NCBI GenBank assembly: GCA_013140985.1
Contig: JABFRU010000021.1
Location: 62,001 to 126,000 of the forward strand
Reading direction: 5' to 3'
Length of the DNA stretch: 64,000 nt
DNA from: Chitinophagaceae bacterium
GTDB lineage: Bacteria > Bacteroidota > Bacteroidia > Chitinophagales > Chitinophagaceae
The translations under genes were made by a program, and so were the position numbers. Of this stretch, positions 10,901-21,639 are shown in pieces. Positions within the stretch are counted from its first letter, which is position 1, and each line of letters begins with the position of its first letter. The notes below the pieces were generated by a model. The model saw only the letters and a list, made by a program, of their open reading frames with translations, had not been told where the DNA came from and did not search any database.

Positions 10901-11664
10901 TAAGAAGAACAAAAGAGCAGGTGGCAAAAGACCTTCCGGAAAAACAGGAGATGATATTATTCTGCGAGATGGAAGATGAACAACGTAATATCTATGACGC
11001 TTACCGCAATGATTTCCGCAACCAGATATTAGGAACGATCGAAACACAGGGCATACAAAAATCACAGCTTACCATTTTACAGGGATTAATGAAGCTGCGG
11101 CAGATATGTGATTCGCCGGCGATACTGAATGAACAGGAAAAATTTGAGAACCATTCTATCAAATTGGATGAACTGGCAAGAGAGATCACAGAGAATATCG
11201 GTAATCACAAGGCCTTGATTTTTTCTCAATTTCTCGGCATGCTGGCATTGATAAGAGCCAAGCTGGAAGAACTGGGAGTGAAGTATGAATATTTTGACGG
11301 AAGTACTTCAGCACCGGACAGGGAAAAAGCGATACAAAGTTTTCAGAACAACGAGGAAGTGAGAGTGTTCCTTATTTCATTGAAAGCAGGAGGTGTTGGT
11401 TTGAATCTTACGGCTGCCGATTATGTTTATATTGTGGATCCATGGTGGAACCCGGCCGTTGAGCAACAAGCCATTGACCGGACCCATCGTATTGGCCAGA
11501 CTAAAAATATTTTTGCTTACCGCATGATCTGCAAGGATACCATTGAAGATAAAATATTACAACTCCAGGAAAAGAAACGGGCACTTGCCAAGGACATCAT
11601 TTCTGACGATGCTACGTTTGTGAAGTCGTTGACGAGAGAAGATGTAGAATACCTCTTCTCATAA
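7903..11664 (+). CDS. SNF2/RapA-type DEAD/DEAH helicase with N-terminal SWIM zinc finger
   Basis: SWIM-like CACPYNLGDICRH; GGILADDMGLGKTVQALSFL, DESQAIKNP, GGVGLNLTAADYVYIVDPWWNPAVEQQAIDRTHRIGQ. Confidence 0.95.
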   Translation: MALPHLIKYVYTHGTDEVIRRGKKIHAIGFVELVEYDDLFGSAVFRVKDDSYATYYKVYIQKFKDADSTSLRCACPYNLGDICRHEAAALFQLQELIDRGHLQADHVVYDQRHTTVKMKAIDLKSLRLFSSPEVFAEAEKFLRTNKAAIESAGNETVKASVTLDGKPYKIIIRKNEERNFDTSCDYEDTEHPLCLPKVIVLLQLLNTHGASYFDSIRNWDKEKNKLLEAYGYSLSDDLKGKFEFAYKDGKPFLRVLDASIKRVAQVAAPVKPVLIQQKEKEVEAPVVEETAVANPSQRLGVVFNLGKKTFPHFSLDVVIGEPNDDNNAFVGKVEKADISRYVNTDNLSESDKELLTLLRKLQDSEVNKYISRNSPFSGIWENIVHQEEDDLPDETKELMTEYLLPKLKKLFIDSADNFFIFLLQDKKAFKTNNLESFQLQSEEARPHFIIKKNSHYTIQCRVKAGGIEYDLGDNESSSPLFFIYNHQVWLWKNNDVIHLVDKFLPSGKMQVTADEWNKTLNQFIIPLAKEHKVHFDKSLVHEIKDGNPEAKLFLLEKGDYLVFQPSFTYKGYETRPRDRDEMVVPQGDKVIIIHRNREKENEFIQQLQNLHSGFAYNEDAATLALKGTDVLKNNWFFLFVDAMKDMKTPVFGFEALKNFRFNTAKPQTKIFISSNTDWFDARVDILFGDQQVTVAEVKRALANKQQFVQLGDGTLGILPEEWLKKYSLLFRVGEGKTDTLKLSRYHLSVVDELYETRDEEELVVQLEEKYQNLREFNDIKEIEPPYALKMILRPYQVAGYQWLNYLKDIKWGGILADDMGLGKTVQALSFLEYYKNEKGKIKALVVCPTTLIYNWENEIKKFTPKLTWRIHHGATRTRVKEELLDHDVTITTYGTLRSDIKMLMSIEFDYVILDESQAIKNPSSKVTRAAGLLNAKNRLCMSGTPLQNNTFDIFAQMNFLNPGMLGTMEFFRQEFAIPIDKFGEQDRKEHLKKILYPFILRRTKEQVAKDLPEKQEMILFCEMEDEQRNIYDAYRNDFRNQILGTIETQGIQKSQLTILQGLMKLRQICDSPAILNEQEKFENHSIKLDELAREITENIGNHKALIFSQFLGMLALIRAKLEELGVKYEYFDGSTSAPDREKAIQSFQNNEEVRVFLISLKAGGVGLNLTAADYVYIVDPWWNPAVEQQAIDRTHRIGQTKNIFAYRMICKDTIEDKILQLQEKKRALAKDIISDDATFVKSLTREDVEYLFS

Positions 11665-11769
11665 GCCGTTTATCGGGAGAATAAGACCGTTTGCGGTATT
11701 CTTTTAAAAATTAGCAGCTTTCCGAAGGTTGTTTACACAGCTTACGTCTATTTTCGTACACTTATTTTA

Positions 11770-14700
11770 TTGATTATGAAGAAGATTTTTACGCTGACCC
11801 TTTTTATGTTCGGTTTACTGCTTGGGGCTCAGGCTCAAAAGACGGATGGTAGTATAAAAGGTAAACTGATCGATACCGCAGCCAAACAGCCAATAGGCGA
11901 TGCTACCGTGTCGGTTTTAAATGCAAAAGACTCATCCCTTTCCACCTTTACCTTATCCAATAAATCGGGGGTTTTTGAAATAAAAGGACTCGAGGAAGGC
12001 AGTTATCAACTGGTTATTACCCACCTCGGGTTTGAAACAGTTAAGAAAACAGTTGCTATAACAGCTACAGAAAAAAGTATTGACCTGGGCGAATTAAAAG
12101 TTCCTAAAGATTTCAAATCTTTGGAAGGAGTGACCGTAACCAATGATGCTCCTGTAATTATCAAAAACGATACGATCCAGTTCAAAGCCGATGCATTCAA
12201 AACAAAAGCAAATGCAACAGTAGAGGACCTGCTGAAAAAGATCCCCGGTATGCAGGTAGAAAAAGACGGAACCGTAAAAGCACAGGGCGAAACGGTTCAG
12301 AAAGTATATGTTGATGGCAAAGAATTTTTTGGCAACGACCCGAAACTGGCAACAAAGAATTTAACGGCCGACATGGTTGAAAGTGTGCAGGTATTTGATG
12401 ATATGAGTGACCAGGCCAAGTTTACCAAAATAGATGATGGCAGTAAGACGAAAGCAGTTAATATAAAACTGAAAAAAGATAAAAACAAAGGTGTTTTTGG
12501 AAGAGCATTGGTGGGTGGAGGCTATAACAAAGAGAATGGATTCCGGTACGAAGACAATCTCACCTTCAATAAATTCAACGGCAATCAAAGAATATCTGTT
12601 CTTTTCAATGCCAACAATATTAATAAACAAGGGTTTTCTTTTTCCGATATCATCAGTTCAATGGGTGGTTTCAGTGGATTTGGCGGAGGTGGCGGAAATA
12701 CCGGTGGCGGAGGTGGCGGAACGGGAGGTTTTGGTGGCGGCGGCATGCAAATGATGAGCACAAGAGGGGGCGGCGCCAGCATGTTTGGAATTGGCGGAAA
12801 CTCTTCCGGCATCACTAAATCACTTTCAACAGGACTTAATTTTAATAATGAATGGGGAAGAGTAAAATTGAGCGGCAGTTATTTCTTTTCTAACACGAAT
12901 AACAGCCAGGATCAAAATACATTCAGGCAAACTTTTTTCCCTAATGACTCTAATGCTTACCTGACAAAGAATGCGATCGTTAATAATAAGAACCAGAATC
13001 ACCGGTTCAATATAAGATTCGAATGGCAGATAGATTCTATGAATTCTATCTTATATACCCCGAGCCTTACTTTCCAGCATTCGGAGAATATGAATGAGGA
13101 TAGTTCTTCAACCATTTCAAAAACGCCTTTACAGGAATACCTTGCCCTGAGAAGCAGGACAACCAACACCAATGAAAGAGACGGACTGAATCTCAACAAC
13201 AATATATTATACCGGAAGAAATTTCACCGTCCCGGCAGAACATTGACATTAGGTATTTCAAATACTTATGGCGAAAGTGAAAGCGAAGGATTTAATATTT
13301 CTCCGATTACCTTCTATAAATCAGATGGCACTGTTCAAAACAACAGCAGCCAGAACCAGCAGAACAAGCAAAAAACATTTACGCACAATAACACTGCCAG
13401 TGTTTCTTATACCGAGCCCATTGGTTTAAATAAGATAATTGAATTCAATTATGCTTATACCAACAATGCAAGCACATCGGATAAGCGTACGTATAATTTT
13501 AATACGACAACAGGTAAATATGATATAACCAACCTGCCGTTGACCAATAGCTTTGAAAATACATTTGTGGCGAACAGGTTTGGGGCAAACTTCAGAAAGC
13601 AGGAAAAGAAATACAATTATCAATTTGGTATCGGTGTTCAACATGCAACATTGACAAGTGATAGTTACCGGGCAATGACTGGTAAAGACACAGTTACTTC
13701 ACAGAGCTATACAAACTTTTTTCCGGTCGCCAACTTTAACTGGACCCCCAGCCGTACAAAAGGATTGCGGATCAGCTATCGCGGAAGAACCAATCAACCA
13801 TCTATTTCCCAATTGCAGGATGTGCTGGATGTTACAAACCCTTTATATGTAAAAACGGGTAATCCTGAATTGAAACAAGAATTCAGTCACAATTTTAATG
13901 TTGGATATAATACATTCAACATCCTTACTTTCAAATTTGTGGCGGCAAACATCAGTTTTAGTACCACGCAAAATAAAATTGTGAACAGCATTGATACATT
14001 GAACAGGGCTATTCAGCTTACCAAGCCGGTGAATCTTGACGGAGCCTTTACCACTACATCTTTCTTCACCTTTGGTTTACCATTCAAGAATCCAAAGCTG
14101 AAAGGATCAAGCCTGAATTTTACAACAGTTGCTTTGTATAACAGGGATGTTAGTTTGTTATACAAACAAAGAAATATCGGCAACACCTGGACATTTACAC
14201 AAACGGCCGGTGCTAATTTCAGTTTGAAAGAAAAATGGGATCTGTCAGCCAATGCCAGCTTATCTTATTTTAATGTGAAGTATTCGGTGAATGAGTCATT
14301 GAATGAAGATTATCTGTCGCAGACTTATTCTGCAGACATTTCTTATACCTCTAAAAAAGGAACGATCCTTTCTACCGACATTGATTATTATGTGAATTCT
14401 GGCAGAACTGACGGATTCAACCAAAGTATTCCTTTGTGGAATGCAAGCGTCAGCCAGCAGTTATTCAAAAAGAAAAACGGGGAAGTGAAACTCTCTATCA
14501 ATGATATCCTGAACCAGAATCAAAGCATTACCCGCAACAATGGCGACAACTATATTGAAGATGTAAGCAGCATGGTATTGAAGCGTTACTTCATGGTAAG
14601 TTTTCTTTTCAACCTGAACAGGATGGGAGGAAAAGGAGCTCAAAATATGCAAGTGCCAAAATTCATGGAAAGAAATATGCGGAACATGAGAATGTACTAA
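11770..14700 (+). CDS. TonB-dependent-receptor-like outer membrane beta-barrel protein with CarboxypepD_reg domain
   Basis: Signal peptide, carboxypeptidase-regulatory-like N-terminus, plug-like [39 protein letters not shown], long beta-barrel. Confidence 0.88.
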   Translation: MIMKKIFTLTLFMFGLLLGAQAQKTDGSIKGKLIDTAAKQPIGDATVSVLNAKDSSLSTFTLSNKSGVFEIKGLEEGSYQLVITHLGFETVKKTVAITATEKSIDLGELKVPKDFKSLEGVTVTNDAPVIIKNDTIQFKADAFKTKANATVEDLLKKIPGMQVEKDGTVKAQGETVQKVYVDGKEFFGNDPKLATKNLTADMVESVQVFDDMSDQAKFTKIDDGSKTKAVNIKLKKDKNKGVFGRALVGGGYNKENGFRYEDNLTFNKFNGNQRISVLFNANNINKQGFSFSDIISSMGGFSGFGGGGGNTGGGGGGTGGFGGGGMQMMSTRGGGASMFGIGGNSSGITKSLSTGLNFNNEWGRVKLSGSYFFSNTNNSQDQNTFRQTFFPNDSNAYLTKNAIVNNKNQNHRFNIRFEWQIDSMNSILYTPSLTFQHSENMNEDSSSTISKTPLQEYLALRSRTTNTNERDGLNLNNNILYRKKFHRPGRTLTLGISNTYGESESEGFNISPITFYKSDGTVQNNSSQNQQNKQKTFTHNNTASVSYTEPIGLNKIIEFNYAYTNNASTSDKRTYNFNTTTGKYDITNLPLTNSFENTFVANRFGANFRKQEKKYNYQFGIGVQHATLTSDSYRAMTGKDTVTSQSYTNFFPVANFNWTPSRTKGLRISYRGRTNQPSISQLQDVLDVTNPLYVKTGNPELKQEFSHNFNVGYNTFNILTFKFVAANISFSTTQNKIVNSIDTLNRAIQLTKPVNLDGAFTTTSFFTFGLPFKNPKLKGSSLNFTTVALYNRDVSLLYKQRNIGNTWTFTQTAGANFSLKEKWDLSANASLSYFNVKYSVNESLNEDYLSQTYSADISYTSKKGTILSTDIDYYVNSGRTDGFNQSIPLWNASVSQQLFKKKNGEVKLSINDILNQNQSITRNNGDNYIEDVSSMVLKRYFMVSFLFNLNRMGGKGAQNMQVPKFMERNMRNMRMY

Positions 14701-14730
14701 CACGAATTACACTAGTTTATACGAATAAAT

Positions 14731-14762
14731 AAGGGGCTTTCAATATTGAAAGCCCCTTTACT
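14731..14762 (+). terminator. Rho-independent terminator (perfect 28-bp palindrome)
   Basis: AAGGGGCTTTCAATATTGAAAGCCCCTTta. Confidence 0.75.
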
Positions 14763-15057
14763 ATAGTGAGGGTTAGTAAATACTATTGCCAGAACTTATT
14801 TCGTCTTTGTATGATTGGCTGCCAATCCTGAGTTGGAAAAGAAAACAGCGAATACTGATCTGATGAACCGGAAAATATTAAAAGAAGATTTGTAATAATG
14901 CCGGTAGATCTTAGCCGACTGGTAATGATACCTGAGATTTTTGTTTTTCATTGGGTATGATTTACTATTTAACCTAACGGATAACAATCTCTAAAAGTAT
15001 GCAATAAGAATAATTTTTAATAATATTACACTCGTTACTAACCTATTAAATCCAACA

Positions 15058-15636
15058 TTGATGAAAAAATCAGTAAAATCACTTGTGCTGATTACTATAG
15101 CAGCACTTATTTTCAACAACAGCTCAGCGCAATTAAAACTTCCCGCCATTAATGGTGTGACCAGCGATGTGAAGAAGGTGATCGAAGACCATCCCAATCA
15201 TTTTGCTAACCTGAAAGGTGAAATAATATCACAATCAACGCAGACCACCGATTATGCCTGCACTTTTAATGCAAATGGCGCCGAGGAAACAACCATCACA
15301 CAGTACTCGTCTAAAAAAGAAGTGTATAGCTGGCAGGCGTTGATGCTCACAACGGAAAATTTTGACAAGGCGAAACAAAAATTCAGATCTCTTTTTAACC
15401 AACTCAATAACATTTCTGTTAAAAGCGGAGGCCTGAGTTATAAATTCAAAGGAGATTATGAACAGCCGGATGAAAAGAAGAAATTTTCATCGGTCATACT
15501 TTCCGCCGGGACAGAAAGCAAATTAAAAATTGAGATATCCATGCAAGCCTACGAACCGATGGACTGGAAAGTAAAGCTTATCATATATGATAAGGAAAGG
15601 GAGGATGTGGAGAAAGGAAGCAGAACGGAAGAATAA
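15058..15636 (+). CDS. Hypothetical secreted protein
   Basis: Signal peptide MMKKSVKSLVLITIAALIFNNSSAQ; intact ORF between two receptor paralogs. Confidence 0.7.
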   Translation: MMKKSVKSLVLITIAALIFNNSSAQLKLPAINGVTSDVKKVIEDHPNHFANLKGEIISQSTQTTDYACTFNANGAEETTITQYSSKKEVYSWQALMLTTENFDKAKQKFRSLFNQLNNISVKSGGLSYKFKGDYEQPDEKKKFSSVILSAGTESKLKIEISMQAYEPMDWKVKLIIYDKEREDVEKGSRTEE

Positions 15637-15808
15637 TGAACAGAAGAAGTAACGGTCTCAGCATACCCGGGTTTTCAACTTCTGCATTCCTTGTTCTGCT
15701 GTTTCCCGCACATTCGATATTCTTTAACCTTCATTAACATTAAAGCAAGCCCTTTTAACCCATAGTTTTGCTGACTCGGAATATTTTCGTAGCCGAAATG
15801 GATTAGCT

Positions 15809-18649
15809 ATGAGAAAAATTTACTTATCACTGCTCCTTGCTTGTTTTACCATTGTTGCAGAAGCACAAAAGAATGGCACCGTAAAAGGGATTGCTTTTGA
15901 CACCCTTAGTAAACAACCTGTAAGCGCAGCTACTATTACTGTGCTTGACAAAAAAGATTCTTCGTTGATCACTTTTACCATGACAGGCAATGACGGAAGA
16001 TTTGAATTGAAAGGGATCGCCAATGGTGAATACCGTATTATGATCAGCCATGTGAATTATCACAACAGTAATATTTTCTTCAGCATTAGTGACGATAAAA
16101 AAAATGCAGAGTTAGGGAATATTGTGATGAATGATAAAAACAAAGTGCTGGCAGAAGTGATAGTAAGTAATGAAGCGCCGCCGGTCACTTTGATCAATGA
16201 CACCATACAATACAATGCAGGGTCATTCAAAACACAGCCCAATGCAAGCGTTGAGCAATTGCTGAAAAAATTGCCGGGAGTAAAAGTTGAAAAGGACGGG
16301 ACGATCAAAGCACAGGGAGAAACAGTGCAGAAAGTTTTAGTGGACGGAAAAGAATTCTTTGGCAATGATCCCAAGATCGCTACCAAGAATCTTCCTGCTG
16401 ATGCGATAGATAAAGTGCAGGTATATGACAAGCAAAGCGACCAGGCACAACTGACCGGTTTTGATGATGGCAATACTGAAAAGACCATCAACCTGAAATT
16501 GAAGAAGGATAAGAAGAAAGGAGTGTTTGGAAAAACAAATGCAGGGGTTGGCGATAAAGAAAGATTTGAAGGAAAGTTCAATGTCAATTCATTTAAAGGA
16601 GCAAGACAATTCTCTGCGATCGGCATGGGAAATAATACCAATGCAGAAGGATTCTCTTTTATGGACATTCTCAACTTCACCGGCGAGCTGGCAAGAATGC
16701 AGCGGGGCGCAGGTGGTGGCGGCAATATTAATATCAACATAAGTAGCGATGATGCAGCCGGCATGGGAATGGGTGGCGGACGTAACAGCGGTATCAACAC
16801 TGCATGGGGCGGAGGATTGAATTACAATAATATTATTGGCAATAAGCTGGATTTCCAGAGCAATTATTTTTATAACAGGTTTAATCCAAAGTCGGAGAGC
16901 CATATTCAAAGAGAATATTTTTTTCCCTCCGGTTATTACTATAGTCAGAATTCATTCAGTAATAACCTGAACAATAATCATCGCCTGAACCTTAATACCC
17001 TGTACCAAATAGATTCGATGAATTCTATCCGCATCACTCCTTCCTTCAGTTATCAGAAAACAAACAACAGGTCACAGACAGATTACCAAACATTGTCTGC
17101 GAATAAAACATTGACCAACGAGGGCTTCAGCAATACGGCTAACAATAATGAAGGCTATACTTTCAGAAACGATATTACCTGGAGAAAGAAATTTGCCCGC
17201 AAGGGAAGAACATTCTCCCTTATGTTACAAACCACTTTGAATGAAAGTGATGGCGATGGAAGTCTTTCTTCTATCACCAGCTTTTATGATCCCGGTGGTT
17301 CGCTGCTGAAAAAAGACACACTGAACCAATTAAGCACTACTAGGGGAGACCTGAAAGGTTTCAATGCAAGAGCCGTATATACCGAGCCTTTGTGGAAACG
17401 TTCGCTGATAGAATTAAGTGCAGGAAGGAACAGCAGCAAAAGCACTTCGCAAAAGATAACCCATGATTATAATAAACAGAATGGCAAGTATGACCAGATA
17501 AATAATTTCCTCAGTAATAATTTTGAGAATACATATAGTTATACCAATGCCGGTCTTCGTTTACGTACACAAAAGAGAAAGTATAATTATTCATTCGGTG
17601 TATCGTGGCAGCAGGCAGAACTGGAAGGAAAAATAATCAGTGGCACCAAAGATTCTTTGATCAGCAAAACATTCACCAACTTCTTACCTAATGCAAGGTT
17701 CCAGTATAATTTTACCCGGTTCAAATCATTGCAGCTTAGTTACAATACTTCCACCAATCAACCTTCAATGTCGCAATTGCAACCGGTACCGGACAATACC
17801 AACCCGCTTAACATCAGGGAAGGAAATCCTGACCTGAAACAAGAGTTCATTCATTCTGTGATGGGGCACCTGAATTTATTGTCACCTTATAAGAACAAGA
17901 ACTTCTTTATGTATTTTACTATGCAGGCAACACGGAATAAAATAGTGAACTATGATTCGGTGAACCTGCTGACAGGCGTAAGAAAAACAAGACCTGTAAA
18001 TGTAAATGGGGTTTATAATCTTAGTTCAAGCATAAGCTACAGCATGCCGGTGAAATTTTTGAAAGGAAGTGTTGAAGTAAGCACGATGGGTGGTTATTTC
18101 AGAACAAAACAATTGAGCAATACTGCATCCGGTGTTGTTGCTTCGAATACGATCAGTACCACCACTCTTGGCCCTGATGTAAGAATTGATATGAACCCTG
18201 CAGAAAAGCTGAGCATTTCTCTTGGTGCCGGTATCAATTATAATAAAACAAAGTATTCACTACAGTCAACATTGAACACTCATTATCTTTCACAGGAATA
18301 CAATACCTCGCTTGACTGGGAATTGCCGAAAGGATTTTTCTTCAGTACAGAATTTACCTATACTATCAACAGCCAAAGAGCAGCCGGTTTTAATATCAAA
18401 GTACCGATATGGAATGCAAGCATCAGCAAACAAATGTTGAAGTTCAACAGGGGTGAACTGAAATTGGCCGTAAGGGACCTGCTGAACGAGAATATCGGCA
18501 TTAGCCGGAATACCAATAATAATTATGTCGAGGATTCAAGAGTGCTGACGCTGCAGCGTTTTTTCTTACTCAGTTTTACATATAGCCTTAGTAAAACGGG
18601 GCTAAACAATGCTGGCAGTGGCGGAGGAATGAGGATGATTATGCGGTAA
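15809..18649 (+). CDS. Outer membrane beta-barrel protein, paralog of 11770..14700
   Basis: Shares [42 protein letters not shown] with the upstream paralog; same layout. Confidence 0.88.
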   Translation: MRKIYLSLLLACFTIVAEAQKNGTVKGIAFDTLSKQPVSAATITVLDKKDSSLITFTMTGNDGRFELKGIANGEYRIMISHVNYHNSNIFFSISDDKKNAELGNIVMNDKNKVLAEVIVSNEAPPVTLINDTIQYNAGSFKTQPNASVEQLLKKLPGVKVEKDGTIKAQGETVQKVLVDGKEFFGNDPKIATKNLPADAIDKVQVYDKQSDQAQLTGFDDGNTEKTINLKLKKDKKKGVFGKTNAGVGDKERFEGKFNVNSFKGARQFSAIGMGNNTNAEGFSFMDILNFTGELARMQRGAGGGGNININISSDDAAGMGMGGGRNSGINTAWGGGLNYNNIIGNKLDFQSNYFYNRFNPKSESHIQREYFFPSGYYYSQNSFSNNLNNNHRLNLNTLYQIDSMNSIRITPSFSYQKTNNRSQTDYQTLSANKTLTNEGFSNTANNNEGYTFRNDITWRKKFARKGRTFSLMLQTTLNESDGDGSLSSITSFYDPGGSLLKKDTLNQLSTTRGDLKGFNARAVYTEPLWKRSLIELSAGRNSSKSTSQKITHDYNKQNGKYDQINNFLSNNFENTYSYTNAGLRLRTQKRKYNYSFGVSWQQAELEGKIISGTKDSLISKTFTNFLPNARFQYNFTRFKSLQLSYNTSTNQPSMSQLQPVPDNTNPLNIREGNPDLKQEFIHSVMGHLNLLSPYKNKNFFMYFTMQATRNKIVNYDSVNLLTGVRKTRPVNVNGVYNLSSSISYSMPVKFLKGSVEVSTMGGYFRTKQLSNTASGVVASNTISTTTLGPDVRIDMNPAEKLSISLGAGINYNKTKYSLQSTLNTHYLSQEYNTSLDWELPKGFFFSTEFTYTINSQRAAGFNIKVPIWNASISKQMLKFNRGELKLAVRDLLNENIGISRNTNNNYVEDSRVLTLQRFFLLSFTYSLSKTGLNNAGSGGGMRMIMR

Positions 18650-18796
18650 TATCAACATGTAAATCAGGCGCTTTAACTGAAACTATCAGTGCGTATAAAA
18701 AAGACTAATAAAATCATCCCGGAGTAAAGTTTATTATTCTTATCTTCAAAAAGAATTTTCATAGGATAAGGTTTAATGGTTAACAAAACCATTTAC

Positions 18797-18828
18797 GTCC
18801 CCGGTTTCTACCGGGGACTTTTATTTTT
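18797..18828 (+). terminator. Terminator hairpin overlapping the last codons of the convergent kinase
   Basis: GTCCCCGGT-TTCT-ACCGGGGAC followed by TTTTATTTTTTT. Confidence 0.75.
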
Positions 18829-20517
18829 TTGAAAAACAGGGATATAAAAACTAAACTTACTTCCTTTCCCGTATGCTGAATCGAGGGAAATAGCACCGCC
18901 CTGTGCTTCAATAAACTCTTTACAGATGGCAAGGCCAAGACCAGTTCCTTCTTTGTTGCCAGGCACCTTGAAATAGCGATCAAATATTTTGTCTTTGTAT
19001 TGCGGATCAATTCCTTTTCCAAAATCCTGTACAGCAAAAATGATATTGTTGTCCTGCTTTTGAACACTGATAATGATCTCAGAATTTTCAGGAGAATAGC
19101 GGATAGCATTGGTCAAAAAATTATTCAATACCCAGGTGGTTTTGTCTGCATCTGCTTTTATGGACGGAAGATCTTCCTGTATTTGTTTTTGAATAGTGAT
19201 ATTTTTTTGCCGGGCAGCATTTTGTACAGAAGCCAGCGCTTTGCCTACCAGTCCCCAGGGCTGCACGGTGGCTATATTCAATTGTATCTTTCCGCTTTCC
19301 ACCTGCGACATGTCAAGCAGCTCACTCAATATTCTCAATAACCTTTTATTATCTTCTTTCAGATTTTGCACTAATTCTTTTTGTTCGGCGGTTAACGTAC
19401 CCACTCTCTCATCTTCGAGCAGCTTCAAACTAAAATCAGAAGAAGCCAGCGGTGTTTTTAATTCATGCGAAACAGTAGCAATAAAATTCGTTTTGGCCAC
19501 ATCCAGTTCCTTGAAAGGGGTAATGTTTTTTAGTACGATCACACTCCCTGCTTTTTGATTGCCCTGGGTCAATTCTATAATTTCTTTTGTAAAAAAATTC
19601 TCCTTGCCTTCGACTACGATCTTAAAAGGCGTGCTGGTTTGTTCGCTGATAAGAAAACGGAAAAGATCATTTCTTTTTTTTACTTCATCCTGCGAAAGAC
19701 CAATGATCTCCTGTTCTTTCAAACTCAGCAATTGCAGCGCCTGCTGGTTGACAAACAAAACCACTCCTTTATTATCTATTCCTATGCTGGCATCTTTCAG
19801 TGAGTTGATGACAGCTTCGGCCCTTTGTTTTTCGAATAAGATCTTTGAAAGATTGCTGTGCTCATATTCATCCAGCCGTTCTGCCATGGTATTAAAAGCA
19901 TTGGCCAGGTCCCCAAATTCATCCTTGCGGTTAAGATGAATACGTTCTTTATAGTTTTTATTGGCAATCGCTTTGATTCCTTCTGTGAGTTTGGCTACCG
20001 GGGAAGCTACCAGCGAGGGAAAATTAAAAAGAAAGGTAAAACCCAGCAGGAAGCAAATAGTAACACAGATCGTGATAATTGTTTTTGCTTTTTGCGCTGC
20101 GTCCTGCGCAGCCTGGTTCTTTTTATCAATGGCCTGCAGGTTTACCTGCATAATGCCGCTGAGATCTTTTCGAACCGGGGAAGAAAGAGAGTCCAGCACT
20201 TTTTTTTCTTTTAATAAGTTAAAATGATTGCGCAGCGACTGTGTCATTTCTTTTTCTCCCGGCTCTGTAATATTATCTTCCTGCAAGGAAAGATTTTTTT
20301 CAAAGGCATTGAAGTCAGCAACAGCATCTGTATATCCGTCCAGCTCTTTGAGCATGTCCCGGGCATAGTTCAGCGATTCATAGTTATCCTGCACAATAGC
20401 TTTTGCATCATTACTTACTTTATTGAAATAAAAGAAGCTGATAGCCGCTACTGTAATAAGCAGGGCGAAAAGAAAAATACCCCCCAGGGCTACTTTGGTT
20501 TTTAGTTTAATGGCCAT
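18808..20517 (-). CDS. Sensor histidine kinase (TM, HAMP, PAS, HisKA, HATPase), last gene of the kdp cluster
   Basis: ANKNYKERIHLNRKDEFGDLANAFNTMAERL (HAMP), FIATVSHELKTPLASSDFSL (HisKA), FGKGIDPQYKDKIFDRYFKVPGNKEGTGLGLAICKEFI. Confidence 0.92.
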   Translation of the reverse strand: MAIKLKTKVALGGIFLFALLITVAAISFFYFNKVSNDAKAIVQDNYESLNYARDMLKELDGYTDAVADFNAFEKNLSLQEDNITEPGEKEMTQSLRNHFNLLKEKKVLDSLSSPVRKDLSGIMQVNLQAIDKKNQAAQDAAQKAKTIITICVTICFLLGFTFLFNFPSLVASPVAKLTEGIKAIANKNYKERIHLNRKDEFGDLANAFNTMAERLDEYEHSNLSKILFEKQRAEAVINSLKDASIGIDNKGVVLFVNQQALQLLSLKEQEIIGLSQDEVKKRNDLFRFLISEQTSTPFKIVVEGKENFFTKEIIELTQGNQKAGSVIVLKNITPFKELDVAKTNFIATVSHELKTPLASSDFSLKLLEDERVGTLTAEQKELVQNLKEDNKRLLRILSELLDMSQVESGKIQLNIATVQPWGLVGKALASVQNAARQKNITIQKQIQEDLPSIKADADKTTWVLNNFLTNAIRYSPENSEIIISVQKQDNNIIFAVQDFGKGIDPQYKDKIFDRYFKVPGNKEGTGLGLAICKEFIEAQGGAISLDSAYGKGSKFSFYIPVFQKNKSPR

Positions 20518-21638
20518 CAGGATAGTATAATAAGGTCCACATCATTATTTGAAAGAGTTTTTAATAACTGGTTAAAGACATTGGTGCGAAGGATGACCTG
20601 GAATAAATTCAAATGAGGTTTTCCGATGCAAACAGTGGTGATCTGCTTTTCTACAACGGTTTCCATGATGGCTTTGGCCACATTATTATTTTTTACCTGT
20701 ATCACCTCTGCGCCAAGTTCAGTCGCATTTTTAAAGTTATTGATCAAATGCCGTTGTGCAGCCAGCGGAATTTTTTCCATTGATTCACGGGGTGTCTGCA
20801 CATATAGTACATACCATTTACTATTATAGTAAGAAGCAAGCCGGGCTGTCTTCCGTATTATATTTTGAGCAATCTCATGACTGGATGAGATACAAGCGAG
20901 AAAATGTTCATGCCGCCATGTTTTTTCTTTGCCGGTCACTTCGTAATCCACTTTTCTTTCTACCTGTCCTGCCACTTCTTTCAGTGCCAGTTCCCGCAGT
21001 TGCAGAATTTTCTCTGGTTTAAAAAAATTCTGCAGCGCCTGCTGCACTTTACTGTGATCGTAGATCTTGCCTTCTTTTAATCTTGTGATCAATTCTTCTG
21101 CGGTAAGGTCAATGTTCACCACTTCATCAGCTACCTGTAAGATCTTATCCGGTACCCGTTCGGTCACTTCCACTCCGGTAATATCTTTTACATCTTCATT
21201 AATGCTTTCAATATGCTGAATGTTGATGGCAGAAATAACATTGATGCCCGCATCCAGAATGTCCATCACATCCTGCCATCTTTTTTCATTCTTGCTGCCG
21301 GGAATATTGGTATGCGCCAATTCATCTACGATCACTACTTCCGGCTGTAATAATAAAATAGCCTGGACATCGAGTTCATCCAATTCTTTGCCTTTGTAAA
21401 AAACTTTTCTGCGGGGTAATACAGGCAATCCTTCTATCAACGCCTGGGTTTCTTTGCGGCCATGTGTTTCTACATAACCCACTTTTACATTCACACCATT
21501 ACGAAGAAGGGTATGCGCCTCCTGCAGCATGCGATAGGTTTTTCCCACACCGGCACTCATGCCAATGTAAATCTTCAACTTCCCCTTTTTGGGTCGCTGA
21601 ATTTTTTCGAGCCATTCATTTGCTTCAAGGTCCGGCAT
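20517..21638 (-). CDS. kdpD: Stand-alone KdpD N-terminal (plus Usp-like) domain protein, no kinase domain
   Basis: KGKLKIYIGMSAGVGKTYRMLQEAHTLLRNGVNVKVGYVETHGRKET...VVIVDELAHTNIPGSKNEKRWQDV. Confidence 0.9.
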   Translation of the reverse strand: MPDLEANEWLEKIQRPKKGKLKIYIGMSAGVGKTYRMLQEAHTLLRNGVNVKVGYVETHGRKETQALIEGLPVLPRRKVFYKGKELDELDVQAILLLQPEVVIVDELAHTNIPGSKNEKRWQDVMDILDAGINVISAINIQHIESINEDVKDITGVEVTERVPDKILQVADEVVNIDLTAEELITRLKEGKIYDHSKVQQALQNFFKPEKILQLRELALKEVAGQVERKVDYEVTGKEKTWRHEHFLACISSSHEIAQNIIRKTARLASYYNSKWYVLYVQTPRESMEKIPLAAQRHLINNFKNATELGAEVIQVKNNNVAKAIMETVVEKQITTVCIGKPHLNLFQVILRTNVFNQLLKTLSNNDVDLIILS

Positions 21639-21639
21639 A

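Noticed and set aside
12660-12780. GGTGGCGGA-rich tract as a DNA repeat element
   Set aside because: Explained by a Gly-rich coding segment in a receptor loop.
16060-16800. 246-aa minus-strand ORF
   Set aside because: Antisense shadow of the beta-barrel receptor 15809..18649; composition (Pro/Ser-rich mirror of Gly-rich coding) is typical of a shadow ORF.
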